Below, piece by piece: positions 10,501 to 18,067 of a stretch of 64,000 nt of DNA. This DNA is from Pseudomonas fluorescens (lineage in GTDB: Bacteria > Pseudomonadota > Gammaproteobacteria > Pseudomonadales > Pseudomonadaceae): positions 868,001 to 932,000 of the forward strand of contig NZ_CP012831.1 in the NCBI RefSeq assembly GCF_001307275.1, in the 5' to 3' direction. The notes below the pieces were generated by a model, which did no database searches, was not told where the DNA came from, and saw only the letters and a program-made list of their open reading frames with translations. The translations under genes and the position numbers were made by a program. Each line of letters opens with the position of its first letter. The stretch's first letter is position 1.

Positions 10501-11048
10501 ATGCTCAGGACTTCGATATCGTCCGGCAGCAGCGAATAGTCGACCTTGGTCTTGTCGAAGCGGTGCAGATACAGGTAGTTGCCACTACGCTGCACCGGCT
10601 CGGTTGGCGGCGAAAACAACTCCGAGTCGATGACGGGCAACAGGAGCAAGTTGCTGCTCTGGCCGTCGCCGCCAAAATCCTGGGTGTAATAAAAGAACAG
10701 GTCTGACTTCTGCACGCTGATCGCACGGCCGGTGAGAAAGCCTTCGCGATTGAGGAGATAACGCGCCACGATTGGAGCGCCAACCGGGTTGCCGTCCATC
10801 ACTTCGGGATAGACCGCAATCGGCGCCAAGCCGATTGACCGATGGTGCCGCCGCACTTCATCGGTCAGGATCGGCGTGCGCAGTTTCGGGTTGACCTGGC
10901 ATGGGGTGACATAGGCCTCGTAGCCGGACAGGTTCAGGACGTGGCACAGGTAGTGCAGCACGCATACCCCCGAAGAGGTCTCCCGATAGTTAGGGGCACC
11001 AATGTAGTAAGGGTGACGCGGCTTGCCATGCACGGATGGGGTGATCAT
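7542..11048 (-). CDS. Large multidomain glycosyltransferase (probable flagellin or surface-glycan glycosyltransferase)
   Basis: The 1168-residue protein contains several glycosyltransferase units. Residues 1-300 look like a GT4-type domain (SSGVCVLHYLCHVLNLSGYEA, then SATCTEAMLCGCPVIYMPGG). A weak GT2-like segment follows at about 330-520. A clear GT2 domain starts near residue 563 (PLVSILIPTRDQLPLLQRCVDSL) with its DxD-like NND near 654. The C-terminal 290 residues look like a second GT-B-type domain. This layout resembles the Fgt1/FgtA flagellin glycosyltransferases of P. syringae and P. aeruginosa, as I recall them. Its place next to flg genes supports that role, but O-antigen is possible. 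Its ATG overlaps the methyltransferase stop (ATGA). Confidence 0.8.
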   Translation of the reverse strand: MITPSVHGKPRHPYYIGAPNYRETSSGVCVLHYLCHVLNLSGYEAYVTPCQVNPKLRTPILTDEVRRHHRSIGLAPIAVYPEVMDGNPVGAPIVARYLLNREGFLTGRAISVQKSDLFFYYTQDFGGDGQSSNLLLLPVIDSELFSPPTEPVQRSGNYLYLHRFDKTKVDYSLLPDDIEVLSMANPKTLAELAQIFRTASTLYSYEISATCTEAMLCGCPVIYMPGGHVKTQPFVEQFGDAGSALYGEVGGLERARATVMQARRRWLDLEKAFWPQLERFIDITQQAAIQHAIDVRVPSVKDWLRNRVLTPIQQQLVDKRRQQLSGQTSLTLLVRDPLGDFNALSDTLESLALWRSRSSISLRMVVLSTSPSPVNLPESLYWLTCVNPGAFELNEILQADDSDWIMLLTAGDEVLPAGTLMLDLELPGADGCRMIYCDGMYRSENGAQAVFRPDINLDYLLSLPLAMASHWLIRRGLALEVGGYDPQVPAALELDLILRLIESGSMNGIAHLSEPLVASNTPHLVDNPDERLALQRHLDNRGYANARVLQEPTRHYHIKYGHDQQPLVSILIPTRDQLPLLQRCVDSLLSKTRYPYFEIILIDNGSETEEALTWLSEMESIGGDKIRVIRFSSAFNFSAMNNLAVSRARGEYLVLLNNDTAIIREDWLDELLNHALRPEVGVVGAKLITPAGTVQHASLITGLRGPAGSPFIDQAANGGGYMQRLLVDQNSSAVSAACLMIRTAIYLEAGGMDDAQFQVTCNDLDLCLKVANLGYLNVWTPHAVLLHEGEATWSSVGKDPLNQQRFAMEQEQALSKWLGVLANDPAYNSNLSLRGSGFELEAINELTWRPLSWRPLPVVLVHPAKSAKAANLRVVEPFTALRDCGKIEGCISSSLLPATTLARYNPDIIVFQHQNDPLRLEQMQRINTLSKAFKVLELDALTPAIPGWATSLQQAASLVDRIIVATPAMAQACAGLHRDIRVLETRLDSRWRNLPNVRQTFDIPRIGCDIDPAQPFVQPLIIELMQALAGQVEWVLWGDVPAYLRPLASEVHDDVHDNPDVMASLNLDIVLAPRGFGQAGEGASSLDHLQYGACGYSVIGSDTADYPGDLDITRVADSREQWLEAIRDHLADRQASRRQAARLREQVLDNWVFDDAYAAQWIKGWMPD

Positions 11049-11797
11049 ATGGTTGCCTTGGGGCTGGAGGGCTGCTCACAAATGACGAAGACACTGGCAC
11101 ACAGGTCTGGATAGACCATCCCCAGCGCATGGCAGGCATCCATGAAGCGGTCATCGATCAATTGGGTTTCCAGGGCCTTGTCCAGCTGGAAGTTGGCCAA
11201 TGGCTTGAAGAACACCCCGCCACGGTGACTCACTTGCCAACCGGCGCTGCGTACTTCGTGATCGAGGGTGTCGAGGGTGTAGGTGATCCGATGGCCATGC
11301 AGCCGCTCGCCTTCGGTCACGGCACTGTTGTGTTCGATCAAGCCCATCTTGACGGCGATCTGCCGCGAAGGGGCATTGGCGTTCGGTACGGCGATGAACA
11401 GGCGACCGCCGGGAGCGAGCCAGTTCCGCACGCGCTTGAGCACCGCCTGGCGGTCGTCGAGGTGCTCCAGGGTGTGGATCAGGAAAATGTTATCGAAGCG
11501 CGGCTCCAGCTCGGCCTCTTCAAAGGTACTGCAGACGAACTTGACGCCTGAGCCGACCTTTTTCCGGGTGACGTCAATCAGGTCGCTGGCCGCCTCGATG
11601 ACCGTCAGGTCGGCAAAGCGCTCTGCGAACAGTGTCGTAAAAGCACCCTCGAAGCAGCCCATTTCCAGGGTCGGTCCCTCCGCCAGCCAGGGGCCGAAGC
11701 TGTCCAGCATGTAGCGTCGCAGGCGCGCATCGAAGTCGTAGAAGTAGCTGCGATGAGCGTTATCCTGAAACTCTTTGTTGTAATCACGTACGGACAT
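11045..11797 (-). CDS. Class I SAM-dependent methyltransferase
   Basis: A 250-residue methyltransferase with motif I LEMGCFEG (residues 44-51), the acidic post-motif VIEAAS, and the HTLEHLDD and LAPGGRLFIAVPN segments. The best start is the ATG at 11797 (MSVRDYNKEF), 4 bp after the stop of the preceding dioxygenase gene; the open frame continues upstream without homology. Within this cluster a sugar O- or N-methylation is a reasonable guess, comparable to the 2-O-methyl group of the modified viosamine on P. syringae flagellin. The substrate cannot be told from sequence. Confidence 0.85.
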   Translation of the reverse strand: MSVRDYNKEFQDNAHRSYFYDFDARLRRYMLDSFGPWLAEGPTLEMGCFEGAFTTLFAERFADLTVIEAASDLIDVTRKKVGSGVKFVCSTFEEAELEPRFDNIFLIHTLEHLDDRQAVLKRVRNWLAPGGRLFIAVPNANAPSRQIAVKMGLIEHNSAVTEGERLHGHRITYTLDTLDHEVRSAGWQVSHRGGVFFKPLANFQLDKALETQLIDDRFMDACHALGMVYPDLCASVFVICEQPSSPKATI

Positions 11798-11801
11798 GGC
11801 G

Positions 11802-12581
11802 TTATTCCTGGCTTTTCCTGTAGAAACGATGTTCTTCAGGTTGGTACCACTCATGGAGGGTCGAGGGAGTACGGGCATACCACCCCAGCAGTTGTTGCAT
11901 GCTCGGTGTTTGCGAGCGGCAGAAGTCTTCGCCCAAAGCTCGGCAATAATCGAACTGCGGTTTGAAATAGCTTCGCGTGAAGGTCAATGTCAGGCAGCGT
12001 CGTGGCTGGTCGGTACGATTGACGCCGGCGGCATGCCAGATACGTGAGTCGAACAAGTAAATCGAACCGGCGCTGCCCAAGGCCTTGCGGGCCTGAGCCT
12101 CGAATACCTGAGGGTCGGGTTTTTCAGGAGCGGAGTGCGAGCCTGGCAGAAACAGGGTTGCGCCGTTGTCGATGGTGAAGTCGTCGAGCAATACCAGCGC
12201 CTGGGCCATCTGCATGGACTCGGCTGACCAGGAACGCACGTCCCGGTGCACGTTACGCACGTAGGCATCAGTGCTGTTCAGGTTGTTCAGGCCGCCGAAC
12301 GAATTGAGAATCGCAGCACCGCCCAGCATATGCCGCAGGACGTCGACGATCCCCCATTCGGCGAATCGATCGAGCAATTCGACGAAACGGGTGTCTGGCG
12401 CAAGTATATGGTGCGCGGTCTGCTCGGTTCGCTGAGTGATACCGTTCTCCAGTTGTACCCGACGGCAACGGTCTATGGCACACGCCAGGTCTTCACGCAG
12501 CTGGTCGAGCAACGGATCGGTAATCAGCGAGGGCAGGCAGACGTAGCCGTTCGCTTGCAGCTCCTGCAAGATCGGATTCAC
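11802..12581 (-). CDS. Phytanoyl-CoA dioxygenase (PhyH) family protein
   Basis: A 259-residue Fe(II)/2-oxoglutarate-dependent oxygenase fold. The iron triad is visible as H112-x-D114 (VHRDVRSW) and H183 (DSRIWHAAG), followed by arginines at 194-195 that could hold 2-oxoglutarate; LFLPGSHS at 143-150 is also typical. The start is taken at GTG 12581, which overlaps the GNAT stop as GTGA, since residues upstream of it do not fit the family. PhyH-family enzymes hydroxylate carbon in small molecules. Here the substrate is probably a nucleotide sugar or its acyl group, which is an inference from the neighbours. Confidence 0.8.
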   Translation of the reverse strand: MNPILQELQANGYVCLPSLITDPLLDQLREDLACAIDRCRRVQLENGITQRTEQTAHHILAPDTRFVELLDRFAEWGIVDVLRHMLGGAAILNSFGGLNNLNSTDAYVRNVHRDVRSWSAESMQMAQALVLLDDFTIDNGATLFLPGSHSAPEKPDPQVFEAQARKALGSAGSIYLFDSRIWHAAGVNRTDQPRRCLTLTFTRSYFKPQFDYCRALGEDFCRSQTPSMQQLLGWYARTPSTLHEWYQPEEHRFYRKSQE

Positions 12582-13135
12582 AGGCTGTCCCCCCGCGCAG
12601 CTTGCCATACGCGATACTCCTCGGCGCTCACGCCAAGCATGATGCGATCCCAACGCTGGCCCTTGCGGTAGTACCACTGGCGCTGTACGCCCTCGATGAC
12701 CCAAGGGGTCTTGCGCGTGTAGGTCGCCAGCGACGCTGCGTTGTACTCGATGATGGTGGTCGAGAGACGACTCAGACCCAGTTCGTCGAAGGCATAGCGC
12801 ATCACCGTGGCGATCACGTCGGTGCCGTGGCCTTGGCCGCGCAGGGAGGGATCACCGATCATCATGCCGTGTTCGGCTGTGCGGTTTTTCCAGTCGATAC
12901 TGACCAGGTTCGCCGTACCGATCAGGCCATGGCCCGGGACCTCTATACCGAAGCGCTGGTTGAGCGAGTCGTTCTTGAGACCCAGCAGCCAGTCCCGTTG
13001 TGCTTCCCGCGATGTGGGGAAATGCCAGCCACCCAGCAGGCTCCAGAGGGCTTCGTCGTTGGACCACTGATGCAACAGCGGCAAGTCCTCGAGCTCCAGC
13101 GCCCTGAGCAGGATGCGTTGACCTAGAATGCTCAT
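12578..13135 (-). CDS. GNAT family N-acyltransferase (RimJ/RimL type)
   Basis: A 185-residue GNAT protein. Motif A reads MMIGDPSLRGQGHGTDV, with the RxQGxG acyl-CoA loop; the N-terminal ILLRALELEDLPLLHQW is typical of RimJ/RimL-like acetyltransferases. In sugar clusters such proteins acylate the amino group installed by a PLP aminotransferase, which is the likely role beside the VioA-like gene. Its ATG overlaps the previous stop (ATGA), so it is translationally coupled. Confidence 0.82.
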   Translation of the reverse strand: MSILGQRILLRALELEDLPLLHQWSNDEALWSLLGGWHFPTSREAQRDWLLGLKNDSLNQRFGIEVPGHGLIGTANLVSIDWKNRTAEHGMMIGDPSLRGQGHGTDVIATVMRYAFDELGLSRLSTTIIEYNAASLATYTRKTPWVIEGVQRQWYYRKGQRWDRIMLGVSAEEYRVWQAARGDSL

Positions 13136-14127
13136 GATTTCCCCGTGTTCTGAAGGATGGCGTCGGCGAGACGATTCATGTCATCGACGTTGTATCGCTG
13201 GTCGATCGGCAGCGGCAGCAAGCACTGTGCCCAATCCTTTTCTATGGGCGGCGCCGTTGGGCTGCTCAGCACTTCACGCCAATAGCTGGGTATATAGATG
13301 TGTTGGTCCAGCAGTTGAGCGTGTAGCCGGAGCGCCGTCTCGGCGGACTTGACCAGCAGCGGGTAACACAATGCGGCAACGGGCTGCGCGGGCCAGACGG
13401 CAAAGCGGTTGAGGTGGTCCAGGCGCCCGCGCAAATGCGCCAGGTTGTCTATCCTGCGCCTGGCAACTTCGTGGTAATCGATACTGTCGAGCAGGCGCGC
13501 GGTACTGGCGGCCATGGCCTTGATGCCATCGCTCTCCAATGCCTGTTCCAATGCCTGGAAGCTTGCATAGTGATGTTGTGGAGGGTCTTCAAGACGCCCC
13601 AGCAGCGCGGCAAAACGCCCCTGCGAGCGACTGGTCGGCGCTTGCGGCAGATCAGCGGGCGCATTGACCAGCCAGCCACCATCGGCAACGCCGACGAACT
13701 TACGGGGTGAATACAGGGTTGCAATCCCAGGCTGCGGCCGGGAAAACAGCGCCTGGGAATTATCCACGATCAATTGCTCGCCGTAGCGAACAGCGAGTAC
13801 TTGGCCGATGTAGTCGGCCTTGAGTCCAAAGTAATCGACGAACAGCAGTGCCTCATCGGCTTGCAGGGCTGGGAAGTCCTGCAGCTCAAGCCGTTCGGTC
13901 AATGCATAGCGCAACACCTCGATGCCGGATCCGCGCAGCACGTCCTGCATGACATCGCAGATGTAAAAAGGCAAATGAACCCGGCGCAGGCTGCGCGCCA
14001 TTACCAGAGCCTTGAAGGCCGAGCGGGCCGAGTTGAAGGCAACGGCCTGCGGGTAAGGATTATGTCCTTTACGCAGTTCCAGTTCGAAATAACCGCCGAT
14101 GGCTTCAGGCACGGACAATTTCTCCAC
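13132..14127 (-). CDS. Divergent PLP-dependent aminotransferase-fold (DegT-like) protein
   Basis: A 331-residue protein with weak likeness to sugar aminotransferases. The visible PLP-site features are IVDNSQALFS (Asp122) and the possible Schiff-base lysine K143 in LYSPRKFVGVADGG. It is shorter than DegT enzymes (about 370-400) and lacks the usual SNGT/SGTAAL cofactor-phosphate loop, having FNSARSAFKAL instead. Translation probably starts at GTG 14127, inside the end of the WbqC-like gene (23-bp overlap). It may be an aminotransferase, a PLP-dependent sugar dehydratase-like protein or an inactive paralogue. Confidence 0.6.
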   Translation of the reverse strand: MEKLSVPEAIGGYFELELRKGHNPYPQAVAFNSARSAFKALVMARSLRRVHLPFYICDVMQDVLRGSGIEVLRYALTERLELQDFPALQADEALLFVDYFGLKADYIGQVLAVRYGEQLIVDNSQALFSRPQPGIATLYSPRKFVGVADGGWLVNAPADLPQAPTSRSQGRFAALLGRLEDPPQHHYASFQALEQALESDGIKAMAASTARLLDSIDYHEVARRRIDNLAHLRGRLDHLNRFAVWPAQPVAALCYPLLVKSAETALRLHAQLLDQHIYIPSYWREVLSSPTAPPIEKDWAQCLLPLPIDQRYNVDDMNRLADAILQNTGKS

Positions 14128-14863
14128 CTTTGGCCCAGGCCCCTACGGTCTGCGCGTCGTTGTACATCAAGACGTCGAGAATCGACAGGCCGGGCACGAA
14201 GGGTTGTTCACGCCCTCCCTGCCGGTAGTCGGGCAAGGTCGCCTTGAGCAACTCAAGGGTAATACCAACCTGTTGGAATACCTCGGCCTGGTAGAGGTGA
14301 CCGCCATTGACAGGATTGAGGTAGTGAGTGCCGGCGCAGGCCTGGACCACTTCGAGTACCCGATCCTGGGCTTTGCTGTCCGCGCAAATCGACAGATCGC
14401 TGGAGCGCATGATCGGTGTTTGCAACCCTATCAGCGCGCAGCAGGCTCGCAGGATTCGTTCGTTGAGCTCGGCAATGCTCGAAGCCGGTTCGACCAGCAG
14501 CGCTTCCAGCCACGCCAGCAGGTACGGAGCGTGGGGCGCGCGACGATAGGCGAAACTCAGCTTGTTGAGGATATCGCCAGGATCGAACGTCTCGGCAATA
14601 CGTTTTTCCATGATCTGCTGAGTGTGACTGCCCTTGCTCAGTGGTACACGGAACCACTTCGGCTCCTGCTCCAGCAGATAACGGTTGCGTTCGATCCAGC
14701 CGTTCTTGATGAACTGCACATTGTCGTAGATGACAAAACAGTCGACAGCGGCGATCAGCTGGAAATAACCCAGGTATGGCAGGAAATAAGGTTGCATGAG
14801 CGCAACCCGGTACTGCTCGTCAGCTGCAGGGCCGCACTTCTTCGAGGTATTGGCCTGGCTCAT
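14105..14863 (-). CDS. WbqC-like family protein
   Basis: A 252-residue protein matching the WbqC-like family (PF08889), with the characteristic N-terminal VALMQPYFLPYLGYFQLIAAVD, then YDNVQFIKNGWIERN and a C-terminal SILDVLMYN segment. The family is named from O-antigen clusters and has no established reaction that I know of. The ATG at 14863 overlaps the stop of the aminotransferase (ATGA); the longer open frame upstream is only that gene read in another frame. Confidence 0.85.
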   Translation of the reverse strand: MSQANTSKKCGPAADEQYRVALMQPYFLPYLGYFQLIAAVDCFVIYDNVQFIKNGWIERNRYLLEQEPKWFRVPLSKGSHTQQIMEKRIAETFDPGDILNKLSFAYRRAPHAPYLLAWLEALLVEPASSIAELNERILRACCALIGLQTPIMRSSDLSICADSKAQDRVLEVVQACAGTHYLNPVNGGHLYQAEVFQQVGITLELLKATLPDYRQGGREQPFVPGLSILDVLMYNDAQTVGAWAKGGEIVRA

Positions 14864-16011
14864 GCCACCCGGGCCCTGAGCAGTACCTCGATGATTCGCG
14901 CCTGGGTCTGCGGATCGAGATCCGGATAGATCGGCAGGCAAAGTACCTGGCGGGACACGTTGTAGGCATTGCCCAATTGGGAGAGGTCCGAACTGGGAAG
15001 ACCGCGATACATTGGAAACTCGCATATCAGCGGGTAGAAATACCGGCGCACGAGAATGTTTTCGGCGCGATAGCGGTCGTACAGCTCATCCCGACTCACC
15101 CCGAACCGCTCACCATCGACCAGGATCGGACAATAAGCGAAATTCCAGTCCAGCCCCTGCGGTTGCTCCAGCAGGCTGATACCGGGAATGCCCTCCAGGG
15201 CGCTCCGATAATACTCAAACACCTTTTGCCGACGATTCAGGGCCTCATCGATGTAGCGTAACTGCAGCACTCCGAACGCCGCCTGCAGTTCGTTCATCTT
15301 CCCGTTGATACCGGGAGCCATGACCGTGACTTCATCGGCGAAACCGAAATTCTTCAGGTAATCGATACGCTGCTTGATTTTTTCGTCACGGCAGATGATG
15401 GCGCCGCCTTCAAATGTATTGAAGACCTTAGTGGCGTGGAAGCTGAGGATCGACAGGTCGCCGTTGTTGAGAACGCTTGCGCCGTTATGCCGGACCCCGA
15501 AGGCATGTGCGGCGTCATAGATAACCTTGAGTCCGTAGGTATCGGCGACGGCCTGGATGCCCTCGACATCACAGGGAATGCCATAGCAATGGACCGGAAG
15601 AATCGCCGATGTCGCCGGAGTGATGGCCTCGGCGATACGCCGTGGATCGAGGTTCTTGGTCACTGGGTCGATGTCCACGAACACTGGCTTGAGGTTGTTC
15701 CACAGCAGCGAGTGGGAGGTGGCCACGAACGAATAAGGCGTCGTGATGACTTCACCCGTAATGCGCAAGGCCTGGAGCGCGGTCACCAAAGCCAGGGTAC
15801 CGTTGGAAAACAGCGACAGATGCTCGACCCCGAGGTATTCGGCCAACTCCTGTTCCAGTTGTTGGTGGAAGGGTCCGCCATTGGTCAGGCGCTTACTGTC
15901 CCAGATTCGCTGCAGGTAAGGCGTGAACTCTTCCAGAGGAGGTAGCAGCGGGCTGGTAACGGTAATGGAATCGGCCATGGGTACACTACTCGGGTGACTG
16001 AAAAATGGCAC
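14860..16011 (-). CDS. DegT/DnrJ/EryC1/StrS sugar aminotransferase (VioA-like)
   Basis: A PLP-dependent nucleotide-sugar aminotransferase, 383 residues from GTG 16011 (AGGAG 12 bases before) or 372 from ATG 15978. The fold markers are LTNGGPFHQQLEQELAEYLG, FSNGTLAL, YDAAHAFG (Asp166) and the Schiff-base lysine K195 in LSFHATKVFN. Overall it looks most like VioA/FdtB-type enzymes that aminate dTDP-4-keto-6-deoxyglucose at C4 or C3. It is the first gene of the operon. The dTDP-glucose-making genes (rmlA, rmlB) are not in the window and would be supplied from elsewhere. Confidence 0.85.
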   Translation of the reverse strand: MPFFSHPSSVPMADSITVTSPLLPPLEEFTPYLQRIWDSKRLTNGGPFHQQLEQELAEYLGVEHLSLFSNGTLALVTALQALRITGEVITTPYSFVATSHSLLWNNLKPVFVDIDPVTKNLDPRRIAEAITPATSAILPVHCYGIPCDVEGIQAVADTYGLKVIYDAAHAFGVRHNGASVLNNGDLSILSFHATKVFNTFEGGAIICRDEKIKQRIDYLKNFGFADEVTVMAPGINGKMNELQAAFGVLQLRYIDEALNRRQKVFEYYRSALEGIPGISLLEQPQGLDWNFAYCPILVDGERFGVSRDELYDRYRAENILVRRYFYPLICEFPMYRGLPSSDLSQLGNAYNVSRQVLCLPIYPDLDPQTQARIIEVLLRARVA

Positions 16012-16115
16012 ACGGCTCGGGAGCTCCTCTGACGCGGCGTTGCATCGCGGTCTATATCGGCGGGCTGCAACGCCATGAAACCGACAGCTGACTCTTGATG
16101 TGGAGGTACCCCAGC

Positions 16116-16146
16116 AAAAAATCGGCCAACTCCCGGTGACCCCGAT
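16116..16146 (-). terminator. Probable terminator of phhR
   Basis: On the minus strand, ATCGG and CCGAT flank a 16-base segment and are followed by six T residues (the second arm contributes one). It lies just after the phhR stop and before the aminotransferase. The stem is short, so this is tentative. Confidence 0.45.
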
Positions 16147-16157
16147 AATCGGTTGCC

Positions 16158-17717
16158 TTACGGTGCGTCTTTGCCGACCTCATACTCACGCAATTTATTA
16201 GCGATGGTCGTATGGGAAACCCCCAACCGCTTGCCCAATTGCCGGCTGCTCGGGTGCTCGGAATACAGGCGCTCCAGCACGGCTTTCTCGAAACGCCCAA
16301 CGATCTCGTCCAACCCACCTTCAAGGGAAAAATCGCCAAGGGGCTGACGCACGCCGTAGTCCGGCAGACGGATATGCTCGGCCTTCACCTTCCCGCCGTC
16401 ACACAGGGAAACGGCCTGGAACAGCACGTTTTCCAGCTGTCGGACATTGCCCGGCCAGTGGTAGTGACTGAGGCGGTCCATTGCCGCCGGGGCCAGCTTG
16501 GGCAGTGCACAACCGATCTGGCGGCTGGCCTGGTCGAGGAAATGTTCCACCAGCGGCTCCAGGCCATCGAGGCATTCGCGCAGGGGTGGGATGTGCAAGG
16601 AAAGCACGTTCAAGCGGTGGTACAAATCCTGACGGAATTCGCCCCGGGCACAGAGTTCGGACAAGTCGACCTGTGTCGCGCAGATCACCCTGACGTCCAG
16701 GTACACCTCTTCATCGCTGCCGACACGGCGGAAGCAACCGTCCTGCAGGAAGCGCAGCAATTTCACTTGCAGGCGCGGGCTCATCTCCCCGACCCCGTCG
16801 AGAAACAGCGTTCCCCCCGCGGTCAGTTCCAGCAGACCGAGCTTGCCTTCGGCCCGGGCGCCCTCGAAGGCCCCCGGCCCGTAGCCGAACAGTTCGGTCT
16901 CGGCCATGGACTCGGGCAGCCCGGCGCAGTTGAGTGCCATCAAGGGCGATTGCCCGCGCGGGCTCGCCAGGTGACAAGCGCGCGCCAGCAGTTCCTTGCC
17001 AGTGCCGGTTTCGCCTTCTATCAATAGCGGCGCGTCCAGCGGGGCCATGCGCCGGGCCTCACGGACCACCGCCGCCATCACTTTCGAACTCTGGAAAATA
17101 CTGTCGAAGCCGCGCAACTCCTGCTTGCGCACGTTATAGATCCGCTCGCCCACCCGGTCGGCCCGGTGCAGCGTCAGCACCGCACCGGCCATGGCTTCGC
17201 TGTCGTCGTGTTCCGATTGCAGTGGCGCGATGTCCGCCAGGAACACATCGCCCTTGACCTTGACCCGCAGGCCGTTGATACGCGATTGGTTGGCGCGCAC
17301 CAGTTCCGGCAAGTCGAAATCCTCGGCGTAACGGGACAGGGGGATGCCCGGCACCTCGTCGACACGCACCCCGAGCAACTGCGCCGCCGCCCGGTTGGCC
17401 GCGACGATGGAGCCCCCCATATCGATGGACAGCACCGGAAACTCCAAGGCGCCGAGCAAGGCGTTGAGTTCCATGTGCCGACGCTCACTGGGCATCAGTC
17501 CTACGCGCTTGACGCCAAACACCCCGGCGATGCCTTCGAATTTCGGACGCAGTGCCTGGAACTGGATGTTGATCAGGTTTGGGCAGTGCAGGTAGATCGC
17601 GTTGCCATGCTCACCACCGACCTCCCCTCGGGCGACGTTGATGCCGTATTCCACCAACAAGTTGAGGATGTCCCGCAGGATGCCGATGCGGTTCTGGCAA
17701 TGGACTTTGATGCGCAT
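16158..17717 (-). CDS. phhR: TyrR-family transcriptional regulator PhhR of aromatic amino acid catabolism
   Basis: PhhR activates the phenylalanine/tyrosine degradation genes. The start is ATG 17717 (MRIKVHCQNRIG), which begins the N-terminal ACT domain; the product has 519 residues. A PAS domain follows (about 80-190), then an AAA+ domain with Walker A GETGTGKE and the second-region GNVRQLENVL, and a C-terminal Fis-like helix-turn-helix (RQLGKRLGVSHTTIANKL). The loop that is GAFTGA in sigma-54 activators reads GAFEGA. Loss of that Thr is a TyrR-subfamily trait. It is divergent from phhA. Confidence 0.95.
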   Translation of the reverse strand: MRIKVHCQNRIGILRDILNLLVEYGINVARGEVGGEHGNAIYLHCPNLINIQFQALRPKFEGIAGVFGVKRVGLMPSERRHMELNALLGALEFPVLSIDMGGSIVAANRAAAQLLGVRVDEVPGIPLSRYAEDFDLPELVRANQSRINGLRVKVKGDVFLADIAPLQSEHDDSEAMAGAVLTLHRADRVGERIYNVRKQELRGFDSIFQSSKVMAAVVREARRMAPLDAPLLIEGETGTGKELLARACHLASPRGQSPLMALNCAGLPESMAETELFGYGPGAFEGARAEGKLGLLELTAGGTLFLDGVGEMSPRLQVKLLRFLQDGCFRRVGSDEEVYLDVRVICATQVDLSELCARGEFRQDLYHRLNVLSLHIPPLRECLDGLEPLVEHFLDQASRQIGCALPKLAPAAMDRLSHYHWPGNVRQLENVLFQAVSLCDGGKVKAEHIRLPDYGVRQPLGDFSLEGGLDEIVGRFEKAVLERLYSEHPSSRQLGKRLGVSHTTIANKLREYEVGKDAP

Positions 17718-17773
17718 GGAAAGGCCCGGATTTGGATGAGAGAGACGCGCCATTCAAGCCCCGACACCCACCT

Positions 17774-17801
17774 GTGGCGAGGGAGCTTGCTCCCTCGCCA
17801 C
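17774..17801. repeat. REP palindrome (single)
   Basis: A perfect 28-bp palindromic hairpin, GTGGCGAGGGAGC / TT / GCTCCCTCGCCAC, between phhR and phhA, about 56 bp upstream of the phhR start. It belongs to the GTGGCGAGGG class of REP seen several times in the window. Confidence 0.85.
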
Positions 17802-17842
17802 GGGGTTTTGCGTAGGGCTTTTTGTCTAGGCACACAAATAGT

Positions 17843-17860
17843 TGTCAAGATTATGTGACA
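17843..17860 (+). promoter_or_regulatory. Possible distal PhhR (TyrR-type) box
   Basis: TGTCAA-N6-GTGACA, with a perfect TGTCA/TGACA dyad. It matches the outer TGT...ACA of the TyrR/PhhR consensus TGTAAA-N6-TTTACA but not its centre. It lies 73 bp upstream of the stronger box, about seven helical turns. Confidence 0.4.
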
Positions 17861-17915
17861 GCTGTAGGCCGTTTCCCACTCAAAAATCCTGATACTGCCG
17901 AAGTATAGGCAATTG

Positions 17916-17933
17916 TGTAACGATAAGTTTACG
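17916..17933 (+). promoter_or_regulatory. PhhR (TyrR-type) operator box
   Basis: TGTAAC-GATAAG-TTTACG differs from the TyrR/PhhR consensus TGTAAA-N6-TTTACA at two outer positions only. It lies between phhR and phhA, about 135 bp before the phhA start. The 350-bp intergenic region holds this box, the distal box and a REP. No convincing sigma-54 -24/-12 pair was seen in it. Confidence 0.65.
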
Positions 17934-18067
17934 AAGTGAGCCATTCTTGGCCCCGCTAGCTGGCTCACCCCTACTGCACGTATCCCTGCTTCGCGCTATC
18001 TCTATTGCATCGCTGGACATAACAACAAACACATCATCCCCCTGAGGGAAATCAGCAGGAGAGCAGC

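Noticed and set aside
17940..18000. CTGGC-like sequences before phhA as a sigma-54 promoter
   Set aside because: The GG-to-GC distance is wrong by two or more bases in each case.
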